Origin: Amblyomma americanum
Taxonomy: Eukaryota; Arthropoda; Arachnida; Ixodida; Ixodidae
Length of the DNA stretch: 64,000 bases
NCBI RefSeq assembly: GCF_052857255.1
Contig: NC_135504.1
Span: 139,526,121 to 139,590,120 of the forward strand
Direction of reading: 5' to 3'
The number at the start of each line of letters is the position of its first letter. Position 1 is the first letter of the stretch. Positions 10,602-22,800 of this stretch are shown here, piece by piece. A program made the position numbers and the translations under genes. The notes under the pieces are model-generated. The model was not told where the DNA came from, searched no databases, and was given only the letters and a program-made list of their open reading frames with translations.

Positions 10602-12118
10602 TTCATTTCATTTATTTACCCTCAGGGCCATTAGGCGTTACAGAGGAGAGTGTGAATAACATACAGGTAAAAAAACAAAAACAACAGCTGAAAAAATTGA
10701 ATATAGTTACAGCACACACTGGTTTAAGATCAATACAGCACTAGCAAAAGGCAGCATTACACAAAACAAACCACAAAAGAAGACAGCAGCTAATAAAATA
10801 AAACATATATAGATATAGACAGAGACTTATACAAAATTAGTAACAGCGTTACGAAAGGCAACAATATCAGTAATTTCAGCAATATCGTGGGGAAGACGAT
10901 TCCAGCTGACACGAGTTCTGGGTGTGAATGAATCGTGAAAACATCTCGTGCGACAAGGAGGGATCCAAACCTTGTGGCGGTGATCAATGCCTGCTGAAAT
11001 ATACGATGGTCTTTTTAACAACTTCTGTTTAAGATAAGGATTATGATAAATTTTGTGAAAAGTACATAAGGAGGCTATTGACCTGCGATGAGAAAGAAGC
11101 GGTAGGCAAAGGTTAGCTTTCATGGCAGTTACACTACTAGTACGATGATAGTTGGGAAGTATGAAACGACAACCGCGGTTTTGAACTGATTCTAAGTCAG
11201 AAATTACAGATTCGACTCCAGGGTTCCACATCGATGAATCATATTTAAATTTAGAGCGGACCAAAGTTTTGTAAAGTAGTAGTTTTAATGAACTCGGTGC
11301 ACATGAAAAATTTCTGCGAATATATCCAAGCATGCGGTTAGCGTTATTTATAATGTAGTCAACATGAGGTTTCCAAGACAGGTTAGAAGAGACATGAACA
11401 CCCAGATATTTATAAGACGACACAGTTTCAAGAGTGATGCCATTAATGCAGTAGGTAGAGTGTGTAGTAGACAAACGAGAAATGGGCAAATGCTTGCATT
11501 TAGTAATGTTTAGCTTCATATTCCACAGGTTACACCAATCCAGTACCTTGTTAATATCTGAATGATGAAGAACAGATGCATCATTATCGTCATTAATTTC
11601 GCGGTAAATAACACAGTCATCGTCAAAAAGACAAACGGAAGACGATATAGTAGTTGCTAAGTCGTTTATATAAATGAGAAAGAGGAGGGGCCCATGAACG
11701 AACCCCTGAGGCACACTAGAGCCAATAGGCGAGGAATCTGAATTGACGTTATTTGCCGTTACGAACTGACTTCGGTTTGAATGAAAACAATACAACCATG
11801 CAAGTAATGTGGAATCGATGTTAAGGTTGTTTAGTTTAAGAAAAAGAAGCTCATGTGAAACCTTGTCAAATGGTTTAGAAAAAGCCGCAAATATAGAATC
11901 ATAAAAGAACGTCTTGCTGGGACGCGCGATCTAGAGTGCAATGCAAGTCATTTGTGAAGCATATGAGTTGCGTTTCGCATGAAAATGATTTACGAAAGCT
12001 GTGTTGGGCATTACTGAAAAAGCAATTACAACCTACAAAGGTGGCAAGATGAGAGTAGCGGACATGTTCCATGATTTTACATGAAATGCTGGTCAGCGAC
12101 ATAGGGCGAAAGTTTCCC
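10602..12118 (-). mobile_element. L2/CR1-like LINE, 5'-truncated, RT pseudogene
   Basis: On the minus strand: RPMSLTSISCKIMEHV and HSFRKSFSCETQLICF (12102-11899), then a long frame 11795-10827 with SSVPQGFVHGPLLFLIYIND, CLFDDDCVIYRE (a degenerate version of FADD), the KYLGVHVSSNLSW block, and a C-terminal WNRLPHDIAEI block. No RNase H follows, as in L2/CR1. The 3' end is TGAA-rich (ATAAATGAAATGAAA at about 10615-10600). The stretch 11796-11898 still reads as RT after frameshifts. The G-to-F/V and A-to-D changes in key motifs indicate inactivity. It ends abruptly at 12118, where the next LINE begins. Confidence 0.82.
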
Positions 12119-12558
12119 CGCAGGGGGGCTTCTGCAGCTTGCAGGCGTTGGCAGTTGACAGCCGTGCTGTGCGGACGCTTGTCTCGGTGCTCTTCGGATT
12201 ACGCGTGGTGACCGGGACCTGACGGACGGACTGCGAGCGCGTGACTACGACAAATTGATGAGTTATTTCCTTTAATATTCTGAGAGCTTAGATTTAGGCT
12301 AGTTTTAAATCTGGGCTAGTTAGATGAAGTGCTCGCGAAAGATCAGGTCAGTGACCTAATGGCCGCGCCTTTTCCGGCTGACAGCCATAGTTCTGCAGGG
12401 CTCATTTGTGAGCAAGGTAGTTAGTATTCCTTTAGTTAGTAGAAGACCGGTAGTTAGTATTCCTTTCTAGGTGATTGGCTTTAGCGGTAGGCAGAATTTT
12501 ATTTGAGCAAGTGGTAGCAAGGGTTTTTTTTTCTAGAATTTTGTGATAGGAATAATAG

Positions 12559-13538
12559 TGCTACGACACAGACAGACAAAGCGCAACGGAACTAGGACGA
12601 GTAGAAGAAACACGAAACACAGGACAGGCGCTTCCTGTGTTTCGTTTCCTGTGCAATCAACCCTGGCAGGAATGTTTGTCTATGTTATCAGCCACTAAGT
12701 TTCTGGCGACATCAAGGAGTAAAATAGAGAGGAAAGTTATTGAGGGATTTTTGATTGAAAAGGGTGGGGACAAGTGCATCAGCAGCCCATCTGTCTGTCT
12801 ACTGGAGCAAGCAATGTCCTTCTTAGAACGGGCGCGGTTCCTGCATGTTAACCACATCTAGGCATCCTGACAAAGGGTTTTTCCTCGCACCTTAACTGTT
12901 TGTTTGTGTTTTTGCTTTTTGATCTTATTTTTTTGCCGTGTTGACTGTTCGCCTTAAGCGGATATTTTCTCTTTCATTTTACTTTTATTGTACCTTTTAT
13001 TTTGCTGACGGTTACTTTTTATTGTAACTTTTATTTTGCTGACGGTGCCTTTTGCATAGCAAGTTGTCATTCTTTTTTCTTTCTTTTTATTCATACTCCA
13101 GCTGATTGTACAGATTCCTTTCATCGCCTTTCTCTTGTTATTTGCTTCGCCGCGCTTCTTCTACTCGTTACTGCTCCTGCCACCACCGATTTGTATTGCA
13201 GAGGCACAAGCGCAACTCTAATGATTCTGTTATCCGGTTATCTTTAGATTAGTAGTGTCTTTGCGTGTTACTGATTGCACGTGTCTTGAGTGCTTTTTCA
13301 CTGCGTAATGATCGCCAGCGTTGGGAGGCGTGTTTTCTTTCGCAATTTCCACTGGCTGACAGTATATCACGTGGTCCATGTGAATGGTATAAATTGTGCT
13401 GGTTTTTTATGACGCAATAAAAGTTGGTAGTAGCGCCTGTCCTGTGTTTCGTGTTTCTTCTACTCGTCCTAGTTCCGTTGCGCTTTCTCAGTCTGTGTCG
13501 TAGCAGTATGAACCAACTAGCCCACACCAAGGTCCTCT
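12559..13538 (+). mobile_element. 5'-truncated Penelope-like element with inverted arm
   Basis: Flanked by a perfect 12-bp TSD TAGGAATAATAG (12547-12558 and 13539-13550). An ORF tail at 12640-12861 reads SRSKIERKVIEGFLIEKGGD followed by CISSPSVCL, the block that ends the GIY-YIG region of Penelope-like polyproteins as recalled. The first 73 bases (12559-12631) are the reverse complement of 13433-13505, with about two mismatches plus a short indel. A 33-base extension (13506-13538) follows the right arm, echoing the roughly 34-base extension described for Penelope. The 12870-13432 stretch is T-rich 3' UTR with AATAAA near 13416. Confidence 0.75.
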
Positions 13539-13562
13539 TAGGAATAATAGAGTGCTGCTAAG

Positions 13563-14618
13563 ATGGTCAAGCAACTGAAGGTTAAATGCAAGGAGTGTGG
13601 GACGTTGGTGAATCTGAAAGAAACGCGGTTCGAATCTCTAGAGGAAGCTGAAGGCGCGGATTTTATGTGCAAATGCTGCGTATTAGGTGCACGCCTGGAC
13701 ATGGCTGACGAAGCAAACACCAGCCTAGTGCTACGTATGGATGCCCTAGAAAAAGAGCTGCAGGTAGAGAGGGCAGCGAAGCGGAAACTTCAAGAACAGC
13801 TTAGTCAAGTGTTGGAGGCAAAAATGGATGACACCGCCAAGCGAAGCCACATTGGCGGACATTCCAGCGCCAGCCACGTGGATGTGGCCTGCGCTGTCAT
13901 GGACAGCGATAAGGAATTAGGCCAGGCAGGTTCAGACAGGAACAGCTACGCAAACGTGGCAGCTAAAAAGTCTGGAGATGGAGAGAAGGGGAACAAGCTA
14001 ACTTCCAGGAATGAGGTCGCAGTCACAGATAAGAAGCGGCATAATAATCCGGAAGTTAGGATGGAGGAAGGGAATAGCCAAGAGCTTATCGGTGGTGACT
14101 CAAATATGAGTAGGTGCAAAAGAACTATAATGGAGCGTGTAAAGGGTGATCAGCGGGTAGCAGTCGGGGCATTCCCAGGCAGGAAAATGGACGCAGTATT
14201 GAGAGAAAGAAAAAACGAACTTTCTAGGAATGTTGAAGAGCGCAATTTGGTAGTGATAGCGGCGGGACTAAATGATGTCTTGAATGGTGAAGCCGCAAAA
14301 GTAGTGGAAAGATTAGCGGAGGAAGTTGACGATTTCAGGGCGATAGCACAGCAAGTCCAGATGGTGGTGTGCACAGTGCCAGAAGTAAAAGGACGGAACG
14401 GAGAAATTGCCAAGGACGGTGTGGCTGTTAATCGGGAGATATGGAAGTTAAGCCAGGAGAAAGGCTTTGAAGTGGCAGACATAAACAGGGAAGTGCATAG
14501 AGCAGGCTTTACACGAGATGGCATCCACTTTAATAGAAGGCTAGGAGCTGAGATCGGGTGGCGCCTGGCAGGCCGGGCAGTAGCTTTTTTAGGGGGTCCA
14601 CTGCGGCTCAAGGCATAG
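13563..14618 (+). CDS. LINE ORF1 protein, coiled coil plus SGNH-like esterase domain
   Basis: A 351-residue intact frame. The N-terminus has paired cysteines (KCKECGTLV and CKCCVLG), a possible zinc-binding or PHD-like fold. Residues about 60-85 form a coiled coil (LEKELQVERAAKRKLQEQL). The middle is polar and disordered. The C-terminal third looks like an SGNH hydrolase: VVIAAGLNDVLNG (block III, N), VVCTVPEV, and DGIHFNRRLG (block V, D and H). Block I (GDS) is replaced by a diverged segment near FPGRKMD, so catalysis is uncertain. Known role of such ORF1 proteins: RNP assembly and RNA or lipid binding. The start is the first ATG, 12 bases after the Penelope TSD. Confidence 0.72.
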   Translation: MVKQLKVKCKECGTLVNLKETRFESLEEAEGADFMCKCCVLGARLDMADEANTSLVLRMDALEKELQVERAAKRKLQEQLSQVLEAKMDDTAKRSHIGGHSSASHVDVACAVMDSDKELGQAGSDRNSYANVAAKKSGDGEKGNKLTSRNEVAVTDKKRHNNPEVRMEEGNSQELIGGDSNMSRCKRTIMERVKGDQRVAVGAFPGRKMDAVLRERKNELSRNVEERNLVVIAAGLNDVLNGEAAKVVERLAEEVDDFRAIAQQVQMVVCTVPEVKGRNGEIAKDGVAVNREIWKLSQEKGFEVADINREVHRAGFTRDGIHFNRRLGAEIGWRLAGRAVAFLGGPLRLKA

Positions 14619-14650
14619 GGGTAGGTAGAAGTAAAGTAGAAGGTGTAGCA

Positions 14651-15923
14651 ATGAAGGCTGACGCCAGTAAAATGGCCACTAGGAGGTCCAGGAAGAAAAC
14701 TACAAAAAAGAAATTTAACACTAGGATCAGGTACATAAACATGCAAGGCGGTAGAAAGAGAGCGAGGTGGTTAGAGATAGAACAGCAGTTGAAGGACGAA
14801 GAAGTAGGTGTATACGCGCTATGCGAGACACATCTCGGGTATCTAGAAGACCCACCATATTTTGATGGCTACGTCTGGGAATGGAGCAACAGAACAACAA
14901 CGGAGAGGAAGGGAGGAGGAGGAGGTATGCTGATACACCAAGGAACAAATTGGCAAAGAATAAAGTCAACTTGCAAAGAACATGTCTGGGTATTGGGTAC
15001 AATTGCCGGTAAAAGGATATGGCTAGGAGTAGTTTATTTAGGGACAGGGGACAAATGCACGCAAGAGAACACGGATCTGGTTAAGTGTCTCAATCACGAT
15101 ATAAAGCAGTTTGGAGAAGGCGCCAATATTATTCTGTTGGGGGACATGAATGGCCACATCGATGATCTGGATGGATGCACAGATTACAACGGGAAGTTGA
15201 TGCTAGACTTCTGTGAGCGACACAACCTAGGTATTGTAAATAGAGAAACTAAGTGTGAGGGACAAATCACGTGGGAATCCCGTAACGACCATTGACTACT
15301 GCTTAATCTCGCAAGGGATGCATAGCAAGCTCGCAATGATGGAAATAGACGAAGAGGGGAAGTACAGCCTCGGTAGTGATCATAAGCGTATTAGTCTACA
15401 GTATGGAGCCCTGCTCAAAAGAGAAATGAAGGGGAGTCAAACAGAGTGCGGAAAATTAAATGACGAACAAATAGCGCAAATAGCGGCGTGCATAGAGGAA
15501 GCAATAGAGATACATCCCATGGAAAAGTGGGATTATAATAAGTTAGAACACCTCATTAGTACAAAAATAAAACAAGTAAAAGGAGTAAACCGCTGGAGAG
15601 GAAAGAGGAAGCCGCGAAGTTGGTGGAATAAGGAAATTAGGGAGGCCATCGAACAACGATGGTTCGCATCACGAGAACACAGAGAAGCAAAGAGGGCGCA
15701 GTTATCTGAAGAGGAAATAGGCCGAAAATGGGAATCTTATCGACAAAAGAAACAGCAAGTGCAGGTCCTCGTCCAGGCTAAAATAAAGCAGTGCTCTGAT
15801 CGCTGGCTGGCTGAAGTTCGTGATGCAACTAAAAGGGGGCCAAGAAAATTCTGGAACCATATAAGCTGGCTGGGCAAAGCGGATCACAGAAAACAGGAAC
15901 AGATTCACGATTCCGAAGGATAA
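14651..15923 (+). pseudogene. LINE ORF2 endonuclease region, frameshifted
   Basis: An APE-type endonuclease starts at ATG 14651, overlapping no ORF1 sequence and 32 bases downstream of its stop. Motifs: RYINMQGGRKRARW, YALCETHLG (E), GVVYLGTG, ILLGDMNGHIDDLDG (DxN), then after a frameshift near 15285 TIDYCLIS and LGSDHKRISL (D, H). The rest, to 15923, is a lysine- and glutamine-rich connector with RSWWNKEIREAIEQR. A 29-30-bp direct duplication follows at 15925-15983 (AGAGGGAGATGACGTTGTAA units). Confidence 0.85.
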
Positions 15924-15983
15924 TGTTTAGAGGGAGATGACGTTGTAAACTACATTTAGAGGGAGATGACGTTGTAAACTACA

Positions 15984-17903
15984 TTTCATCAGTTTTAGCT
16001 GAGTCATTTAAGGAAGACGATAGATTAATCACCCCAAATGAGGGAGCAACACAGGAACGCACAATAGAAAACAGCGTGGAACTGACGAATATTAACTGGA
16101 AAAAGGCGGAAGCAAATATTCCAAGATGTACGTCAGCAGAGATGGACGAAATTCCAATCAAGCTAATTATTTACTTGGCCCAAGAGCCAAGGAAACGCTG
16201 ATAAAAGTATTGGAGGCAGTCATAACGAATCAGCAAATTCCGCACAGCTGGAAACAGAGTAAAATGAATTAGATTTATAAAGGAAAAGGCATAAGATGAA
16301 CATAAAATCCTTCCGACCGATTACGATAACATCAGGTGCATACAGGCCGGCGATGCTGGCGGTGAAAATAAAAATGCAGCCATGGGTAGAAAGTAATAAA
16401 ATACTCGGAGAACTTCAGAACGGGTTCAGAAGTGGTAGGCTCTTAAATGATTGCCTGTTCGTGCTTACCCAGTGCATAGAAATAGCTAAGGCGGAAAACA
16501 GACCTCTGTATTTAGCCTTCTTGGACATAAGCGGTGCATACGACAACGTGAACAGGGAACTCCTGTGGAACATTGAATGGTGAAGGTGTCAGTCATGAGG
16601 TAATTAATTTTCTACAGGAAATATATCGAGAAAATGAAGTTGAAATAACATGGGATGGAATTAAGAGTACAACAACCGTCCAGATACACAAAGGATTAAG
16701 GCAAGGTTGTCCTTTATCACCGCTGCTGTTCATGCTTTATATGATAAGTATAGAAAGAAGGCTACAAGGAAGCAATCTAGGTTATGATCTGTCATACACA
16801 TTAGGCGTAAAGGTTGTTGAGCAACGACTACCGGATTTAATGTGTGCGGACGATATTGTACTGTTAGCAGATAGCCAGGAAGATTTGCAAACTTTGGTAA
16901 ATTCCTGTGGAGACAGTCTAGGTTTCAGTTTTAGCGCAACTAAGTAAGGTGTGATAGTTCTCAACGGCACAACTGATCGGGAGCTTACAATACAAGGCCA
17001 TGAAATACCCCGAGTGGCCGAATACAATTATCTCGGGGTATGGGTAAACAACGGGCATACGTACATGTAAAAGCACGAACAGTCTCTCATAGCAAAAGGG
17101 CGAAGAGATGCCGGGATAATGAAACACAGGGCATTGTGGGGGTACAACAGGCATGAAGTCCTCAGAGGTATTTGGAAAGGAATATAGGGGCCGGGGTTCA
17201 GTCGCGATTAAAGTAAATCAGAGAACTGTCGGAAGAATAGCACTAGGTGTCCACGGGAAACCACAAACGAGGCAGTACAGGGGGATATGGGCTGGGCAAC
17301 GTTCGAAGCACGAGAATCTCAGAGTAAAGTAATATGCGAAGAACGCCTGAGGAAATTCGATGATAACCGGTGGGCAGCTAAGGTATTTGAATACCTGTAC
17401 AGAAAGAGCGTTGACACACAGTGGCGGAAACGAACTAGAAAGCTGGCCAGTAAGTTTGCCAGAGACGAGGAAGGAGAAAGAAAGAGCATTAAACGACAGG
17501 TTAAAAACGTCGAAGGTAAAAATTGGATAGTTTCAATGGAAAAGAAGCATAGTGTAGAACTATATCGATGCTAGAAAAGGCAGATCGGGAAGGAAACGTT
17601 TTATGATAACTCAATAGGCAGTGCCTCCGCTTTGAAGTTAGGTCAGGGTGTCGTAGAACGCGCAGTTACAAGAAAAAATTTAACGTAGATGACACATGTG
17701 CTGTGTGTGGTAAATCTGTAAAAACAATAGAACACCTCATCCTAAAATGCGATGGTATCAATCCCGATGTCGATGCAGGCACAGTCACTCTTCCTGAGGC
17801 TTTAGGGTTTAGAGATAACAATAGTCATGTAAATAAGTCTGCTGTGGAAATTAGCAAAAATCGATTGGAGGATTGTTGGTACAAAAGCAGAGAGGTGACA
17901 TAA
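15984..17903 (+). pseudogene. LINE ORF2 reverse transcriptase and C-terminal zinc motif, degraded
   Basis: RT blocks: SFRPITIT (about 16305), GELQNGFRSGRLLNDCLFV (about 16410), FLDISGAYDNVNRELLW (about 16515), KGLRQGCPLSPLLF (about 16690), and CADDIVLLADS (about 16845). Stops and frameshifts fall near 16200, 16270, 16580, 16947 and 17070. The C-terminal portion at 17287-17574 reads MGWATFEARESQSK and WRKRTRKLASKF. A CCHC-like end follows at about 17699-17750: CAVCGKSVKTIEHLILKC. No RNase H is present. Confidence 0.85.
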
Positions 17904-18608
17904 GTTTTAAAGTGTAGGAAGACGTTTTCTTAAAGGAAATGGCGAATTGTATTAACAACTTACAGCAAAGTAAACAAAAATAAAGGAAAAAACTGAGCAT
18001 AGTGGCAACAACCACTGCCCCGTTTCAAAGGGGATTCTTCTACCTTCCACCCATTCATCCATCCATCCATCGTTGGTGAGTGGCGACGCCACGGGTTTCC
18101 GAGCATCCGCAGTGACATCCCCGCAGGGGGATCATGTTGAACGGTGCATCACCACGGAGCCGAGCACCCGCGCCTCGCCGTGCGTGGCATCGCCGTGTCC
18201 GGGGAAAAGGGGATCCTGGTGGTTGAGCCAATGCCGAGCGTTTGGACCTTTAAGGCCCCTCGGCGGAGGCAACACACCACTTTGGCCCTAGCATCCTGTA
18301 GACAGCACCTCCGCCCTTACCCGACCGGGGGAAATCGGCAGTCGCCTTTTCCTGTCCTCCCCTCTGTCTTTCACTATCCTATCATCTTTCTTAGAACTTT
18401 CCTGTCTCCTCCTCTCTTCTCGGTTTTTCACTTTTCATAGGCGGCGCGGGTTAACCTTGTGTGGCCAACCAACCTGAGTTGCGTCATATTTGGTTATAGC
18501 AGTGGTGTACAGCTGGCGTGGGCAGGGCTTGTTTTCAAGTTTCTGTCCTGCCCCTTGTTGGGCTCCATGGTGGGTGGCTGGCACCATGACCGAAGAACAC
18601 ATTTTTTT

Positions 18609-19778
18609 ATGGCTACCTCCTTTCTTTCAAATGATCGCCCTCTGAAAAGAGGGCGGACCAATGTGACCTCAAAATGTTTTGACAAAAAGAAAACAACTTT
18701 CCCAAAGTACCATATTGTGCACAGTGAAGGAAAAGAAAAGCCAGCTAGACTAATATCCCCATTCATAGATTCAAAAGCTCTCACTGATTCATTAGATCCG
18801 AAGTACAAATAACAAAACTGGCTAGTGGAGACCTCCTGCTAGAACTTGTTGACGTCACTCAGATCTCGAAACTGGCAGACATCGAAACTTTCGGTGACAT
18901 CTTTGTGTCTGTAACACCCCATAGATCGCTAAACACTTTACGTGGTGTCATCTCCGGCAACGACTTTTTGCACCTGACAGAAGAGGAAATGCTAGAAGGA
19001 CTGTCCGAACAAAATGTAAGCAATGTATATAGAATAAAAATACGCAAAGAAAAAAAAATTTTACCAAACACCTGGTACTGACCTTTGCTTCCTGCACCCT
19101 GCCCGAATCAATCCAGGTAGGGTAAGCAAAAATATCCGTCCTACCATATATCCCTAACCCCAGACGATGCTTCAAATGCCAAAGGTTTGGCCACGGCTCC
19201 CAAAGCTGTCGGGGCCGCGATACATGTGCCAAATGTGCCTCCAATGATCATAAATCCGAAGACTGCGATGCTGCACCACGCTGCGCAAACTGCGAAGGCG
19301 ACCACGCCGCTTATTCAAGATCGTGTCCTGCATAGAATAAAGAAAAGGAAATTATTACCATCAAGACCAAAGAGAATTTTAGATTTAAAGGGGCAAGACA
19401 GCGCTACGCAATGACCAGGAGCTCATTTTCTTTCACCGCACATACAAACTTCGCCGATGTGGTGCGTGGGCGCGGCGCACCACAGCGGCCTTCGCACTTG
19501 CCCAGCTCACAGTAAGTGAGGTTGAGGCAGGGCCGTCCGCGCCCCTGGCAGATGCAGCGAGAGCTGCTATGCCACCCCCACAAACGGGCCCGTCGACCTC
19601 CAAGTCGGCAGCCCGCATGGCTTCCCCCATTCGGGAGAAGTCCACCACCCTCCTGCCCGTGGGTTCCCCACGGAACTCCAGCGCCTCCACTGAGGTGATG
19701 GATACAACTCAGAGCTCTCCTCGGCGGCAACGGCGGCGGGGCTTCCTTGATCGCATAAAAGAAAAAAAACCTTAATAA
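18609..19778 (+). pseudogene. LINE copy 2 ORF1 (CCHC nucleic-acid-binding protein), frameshifted
   Basis: The N-terminus FLSNDRPLKRGRTNV matches copy 4 ORF1. A one-base loss at about 18809 gives KYK-stop where copy 4 reads on. The middle is the RRM-like TPHRSLNTLRGVIS segment. A CCHC array follows at about 19165-19335: CFKCQRFGHGSQSC, CAKCASNDHKSEDC, and CANCEGDHAAYSRSC. The C-terminus is basic and Ser/Pro-rich (ASPIREKS, GSPRNSSAS, SPRRQRRRGFLDR). ORF1 proteins of I elements coat the RNA. Confidence 0.82.
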
Positions 19779-19840
19779 CATGCACTCAGCAAGGAGGTAC
19801 CTAAGGTGTCAATACAACCCCCCCCCCCCCCCAAATCATC

Positions 19841-22800
19841 ATGTTGTTCCTTATCCACTGGAAATGCCGTGTAATACTAAAGAACTAATATGACGCAACA
19901 GATATCCTGAATTCTCTATCTCATGTGGCACTCTGTCTGCAGGAGACCAACTTGGGACCTTCTCATAAAAATATTTTTAAAAAGTATAAAGTCTTTCGCC
20001 GTGATCGTAAGCAAGGAAACAGGCTCTCTGGAGGCGTTGCTGTGGTTGTTCAGAGCGACGTTGTAACTTATGAAATCAAGCTCTAGACGAATTATGAAGC
20101 CGTTGCAGTCACCGTCCTAAGCTTTAAAACAATTACCGTATGCTCCATATATCTTCCACCACATCTCACTGATACACTACAAGGTCTAGAGGAGCTTTTT
20201 AGGCAGCCACCAGAGCCATATCTGGTAGTCGGGGATTTTAACGCGCACTCCTCGTTTTGGGGTAGTGAACAGACAGACACTAGAGGTCGGATTTTAGATT
20301 TTATTCTGTGCAACAACATCACCTTGCTCAATACAGGCAAACCCACATATTGCTTTTCATCCTCAGGTAAGATGAGTTGCATAGACTTGTCTTTTCGCTC
20401 TCCATCCGTTTTTACCGATTTTAAGTGGGATATTCTTGATAACCCGTACAGAAGTGATCACCTTCGAGTGGTAATTAACTGTGCATCACCACGACCAATA
20501 ATCCCAACAAAACCACGCCGCTGGAAGCTACACTTAGCGGACTGGCCACTATTTGAAAAAAAAGGCCTGTCTGGAGAAAATTTTTTCTGATAATCTTAGC
20601 GTTGACGAACTAAATGGAAATTTTACATGTATTATTGCGGCTCCACATCTAGCCATTCCTCAATCGTCAGGAGTTGAGAGGCAAAATAAAAAGCTCTGGT
20701 ACACACAAGAGTGCAGAGAAGCAAAAATAAAGGAAACAAAGACTGGGGAACGACAACCTCATAAATTATAAAAAGGCGTGAGCAAAAGCACGGTACATAT
20801 GTCGCAATGCTGAAAAAACTTCACGGAAAAACTATGTGTCGTCCATAAATAGTTCAGTTACATCAAAACAACTGTGGGAGCAAGTCCGCAAACTTAATGG
20901 CAGCTTTACTCCTTTCACAATTCCTTTCCTAACATCTCCGGATAGACAAACAAGCTTTAGCGAACAGGCCGACAAACTAGGGGAACAATTCGCCTCGGTT
21001 TCTAGCTCCTCACATTACACACAATCATTTATCAAGTACAAGAACAGAACAGAAAAACAACGACTACTGCCAAGTGACAGTGCAAATGAACTTTACTATA
21101 AATTAGTTACACTACAAGAAATCCGTACAGTACTTTCGGCCTGCAAACAGACAGCACCAGGCCCTGACGAAATCCACTATGAAATGCTTGCTCATCCCTC
21201 CGAAGATGCTGTAGAAGTTCTTCTAAAATTCTTCAATAAAATATGGCAGTCAGGAAAAATGCCAGAGGCGTGGAAAAACGCTGTGGTTGTGCCCTTCCTG
21301 AAATATGGAAAACCACCAGCTTCGGCTGGTAGTTATAGGCCAATAGCACTTACGAGTTGTCTTGCTAAATGTTTTGAAAGTGTGCTAAATATTAGGTTAA
21401 TGTTCATCCTTGAATCGCGGAAACTTCTTGATATCCACCAATGTGGTTTTGAAAAAGCATGCTGTACAAATGACCATCTTGTCCGTCTCGAAAGCACAGT
21501 CCGTGAAGCATTCATACACAAACAGCACTGTCTAGCAGTTTTTTCTACTTGAAAAAAGCTAATGATACTACCTGGACGTATGGGATTCTTCGTGACCTCG
21601 CGGAGCTAGGCATCCGTGGCAGGATGCTGAACTGTCTAAAAGACTTTCTTTCTGACCGTTCCTTTCGTGTACGTCTAGGCTGCACGCTTTCGAAAAAATT
21701 CATCCAAGAAAATGGCGTACTGCAGGGGTGTATACTAAGTACCTCACTTTTTATTGTAAAAATGAACTCAATATCGCGAATAATTCCAAAGACCATCATC
21801 TATTCCCTATATGTTTATGACCTTCAAATTTCATGCACATCTTCCAGCTTATCAACATGCGAAAGACAAATACAACTTACAATGAAAAAACTATCGACTT
21901 GGGCAGACCAAAATGGATTTAAGTTCTCTCCACAAAAAACAGTTGTTGTGCTTTTCTCACTAAAAAGAGGCATGCAGATTAATCCCACCCTGAACTTAAA
22001 TCAAAGCGTACTACAAGTAAAACAAGAGCATAAATTCCTAGACATAACTTTTGACAGTAACCTCGCATTCTTACCTCACATAAACAGCCTTAAAACGAAA
22101 GCTTCCAGATCTCTGAACATACTGAAGGTACTCTCACGGAAACACTGGGGATCCGACAGGTTATGCCTTTTACAGATCTACCGCTCCGTAGTACGGTCTA
22201 CTTTGGACTATGGATGCATTATGTATGGGTCTGCAAGACCATCATACCCAAAAAAACTGGATCCCGTACATAACCTGGTTCTTCGTATATCAACTGGTGT
22301 ATACAGAACATCCCCCATAAATAGTCTATATGCAGAAACAAATGAACGATCTCTTGCAAACAGAAGAGCAATACTTACCTGTGAATATGTACTAAAAATA
22401 AGATCCTTACCAAAACACCTTTGTTACCCCATAATTACCAAGTGCACATCTAGACGACTGTTCAATAATAAACCACAATCGATCAAACCTTTGTTACTAC
22501 GCTTTGATCATGTATGTCATGAACTCGGAATACTAGATGCTCTACCAAAAATTGCCACGAGGCACGATAAATTGCCACCATGGTACTGTCTTCCCGCTGC
22601 TTGCGACTTCACACTAACACAGCCGTAAAAACGAAACACCACATGAACATCTACTACAAGAATACTTGGCTTTCAAAGAGAAATATTCAAGCTACATGGA
22701 GTTTTACACAGATGGAATTTTACACAAATGGCTCCAAAGCAGCGATGCATGTTGGAAGTGCCATAGTACACGGAAATGGGAAAAATAGAAAGATTACCAA

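Larger units (their letters stand above)
12119..18072 (+). mobile_element. LINE with SGNH-esterase-like ORF1 (clade not fixed), near full length
   Basis: 5' UTR 12119-12558, interrupted by a Penelope-like element (12559-13538); ORF1 13563-14618; ORF2 from about 14651 to 17903; 3' tail of CCATTCATCC/CATC repeats ending at about 18072. The RT has GLRQGCPLSPLLF and CADDIVLLA motifs, and there is no RNase H. An esterase in ORF1 is known in CR1/L2-group and some RTE-X elements, so that group is suspected. ORF2 is broken by frameshifts and stops; ORF1 is intact. Confidence 0.82.

Noticed and set aside
12559..13505. DNA transposon with 73-bp TIRs
   Set aside because: The inner ORF matches a Penelope C-terminus, the TSD is 12 bp, and the right arm is not terminal.
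15925..15983. 29-30-bp direct duplication in LINE ORF2
   Set aside because: Simple local duplication in a decaying ORF; no evidence of function.
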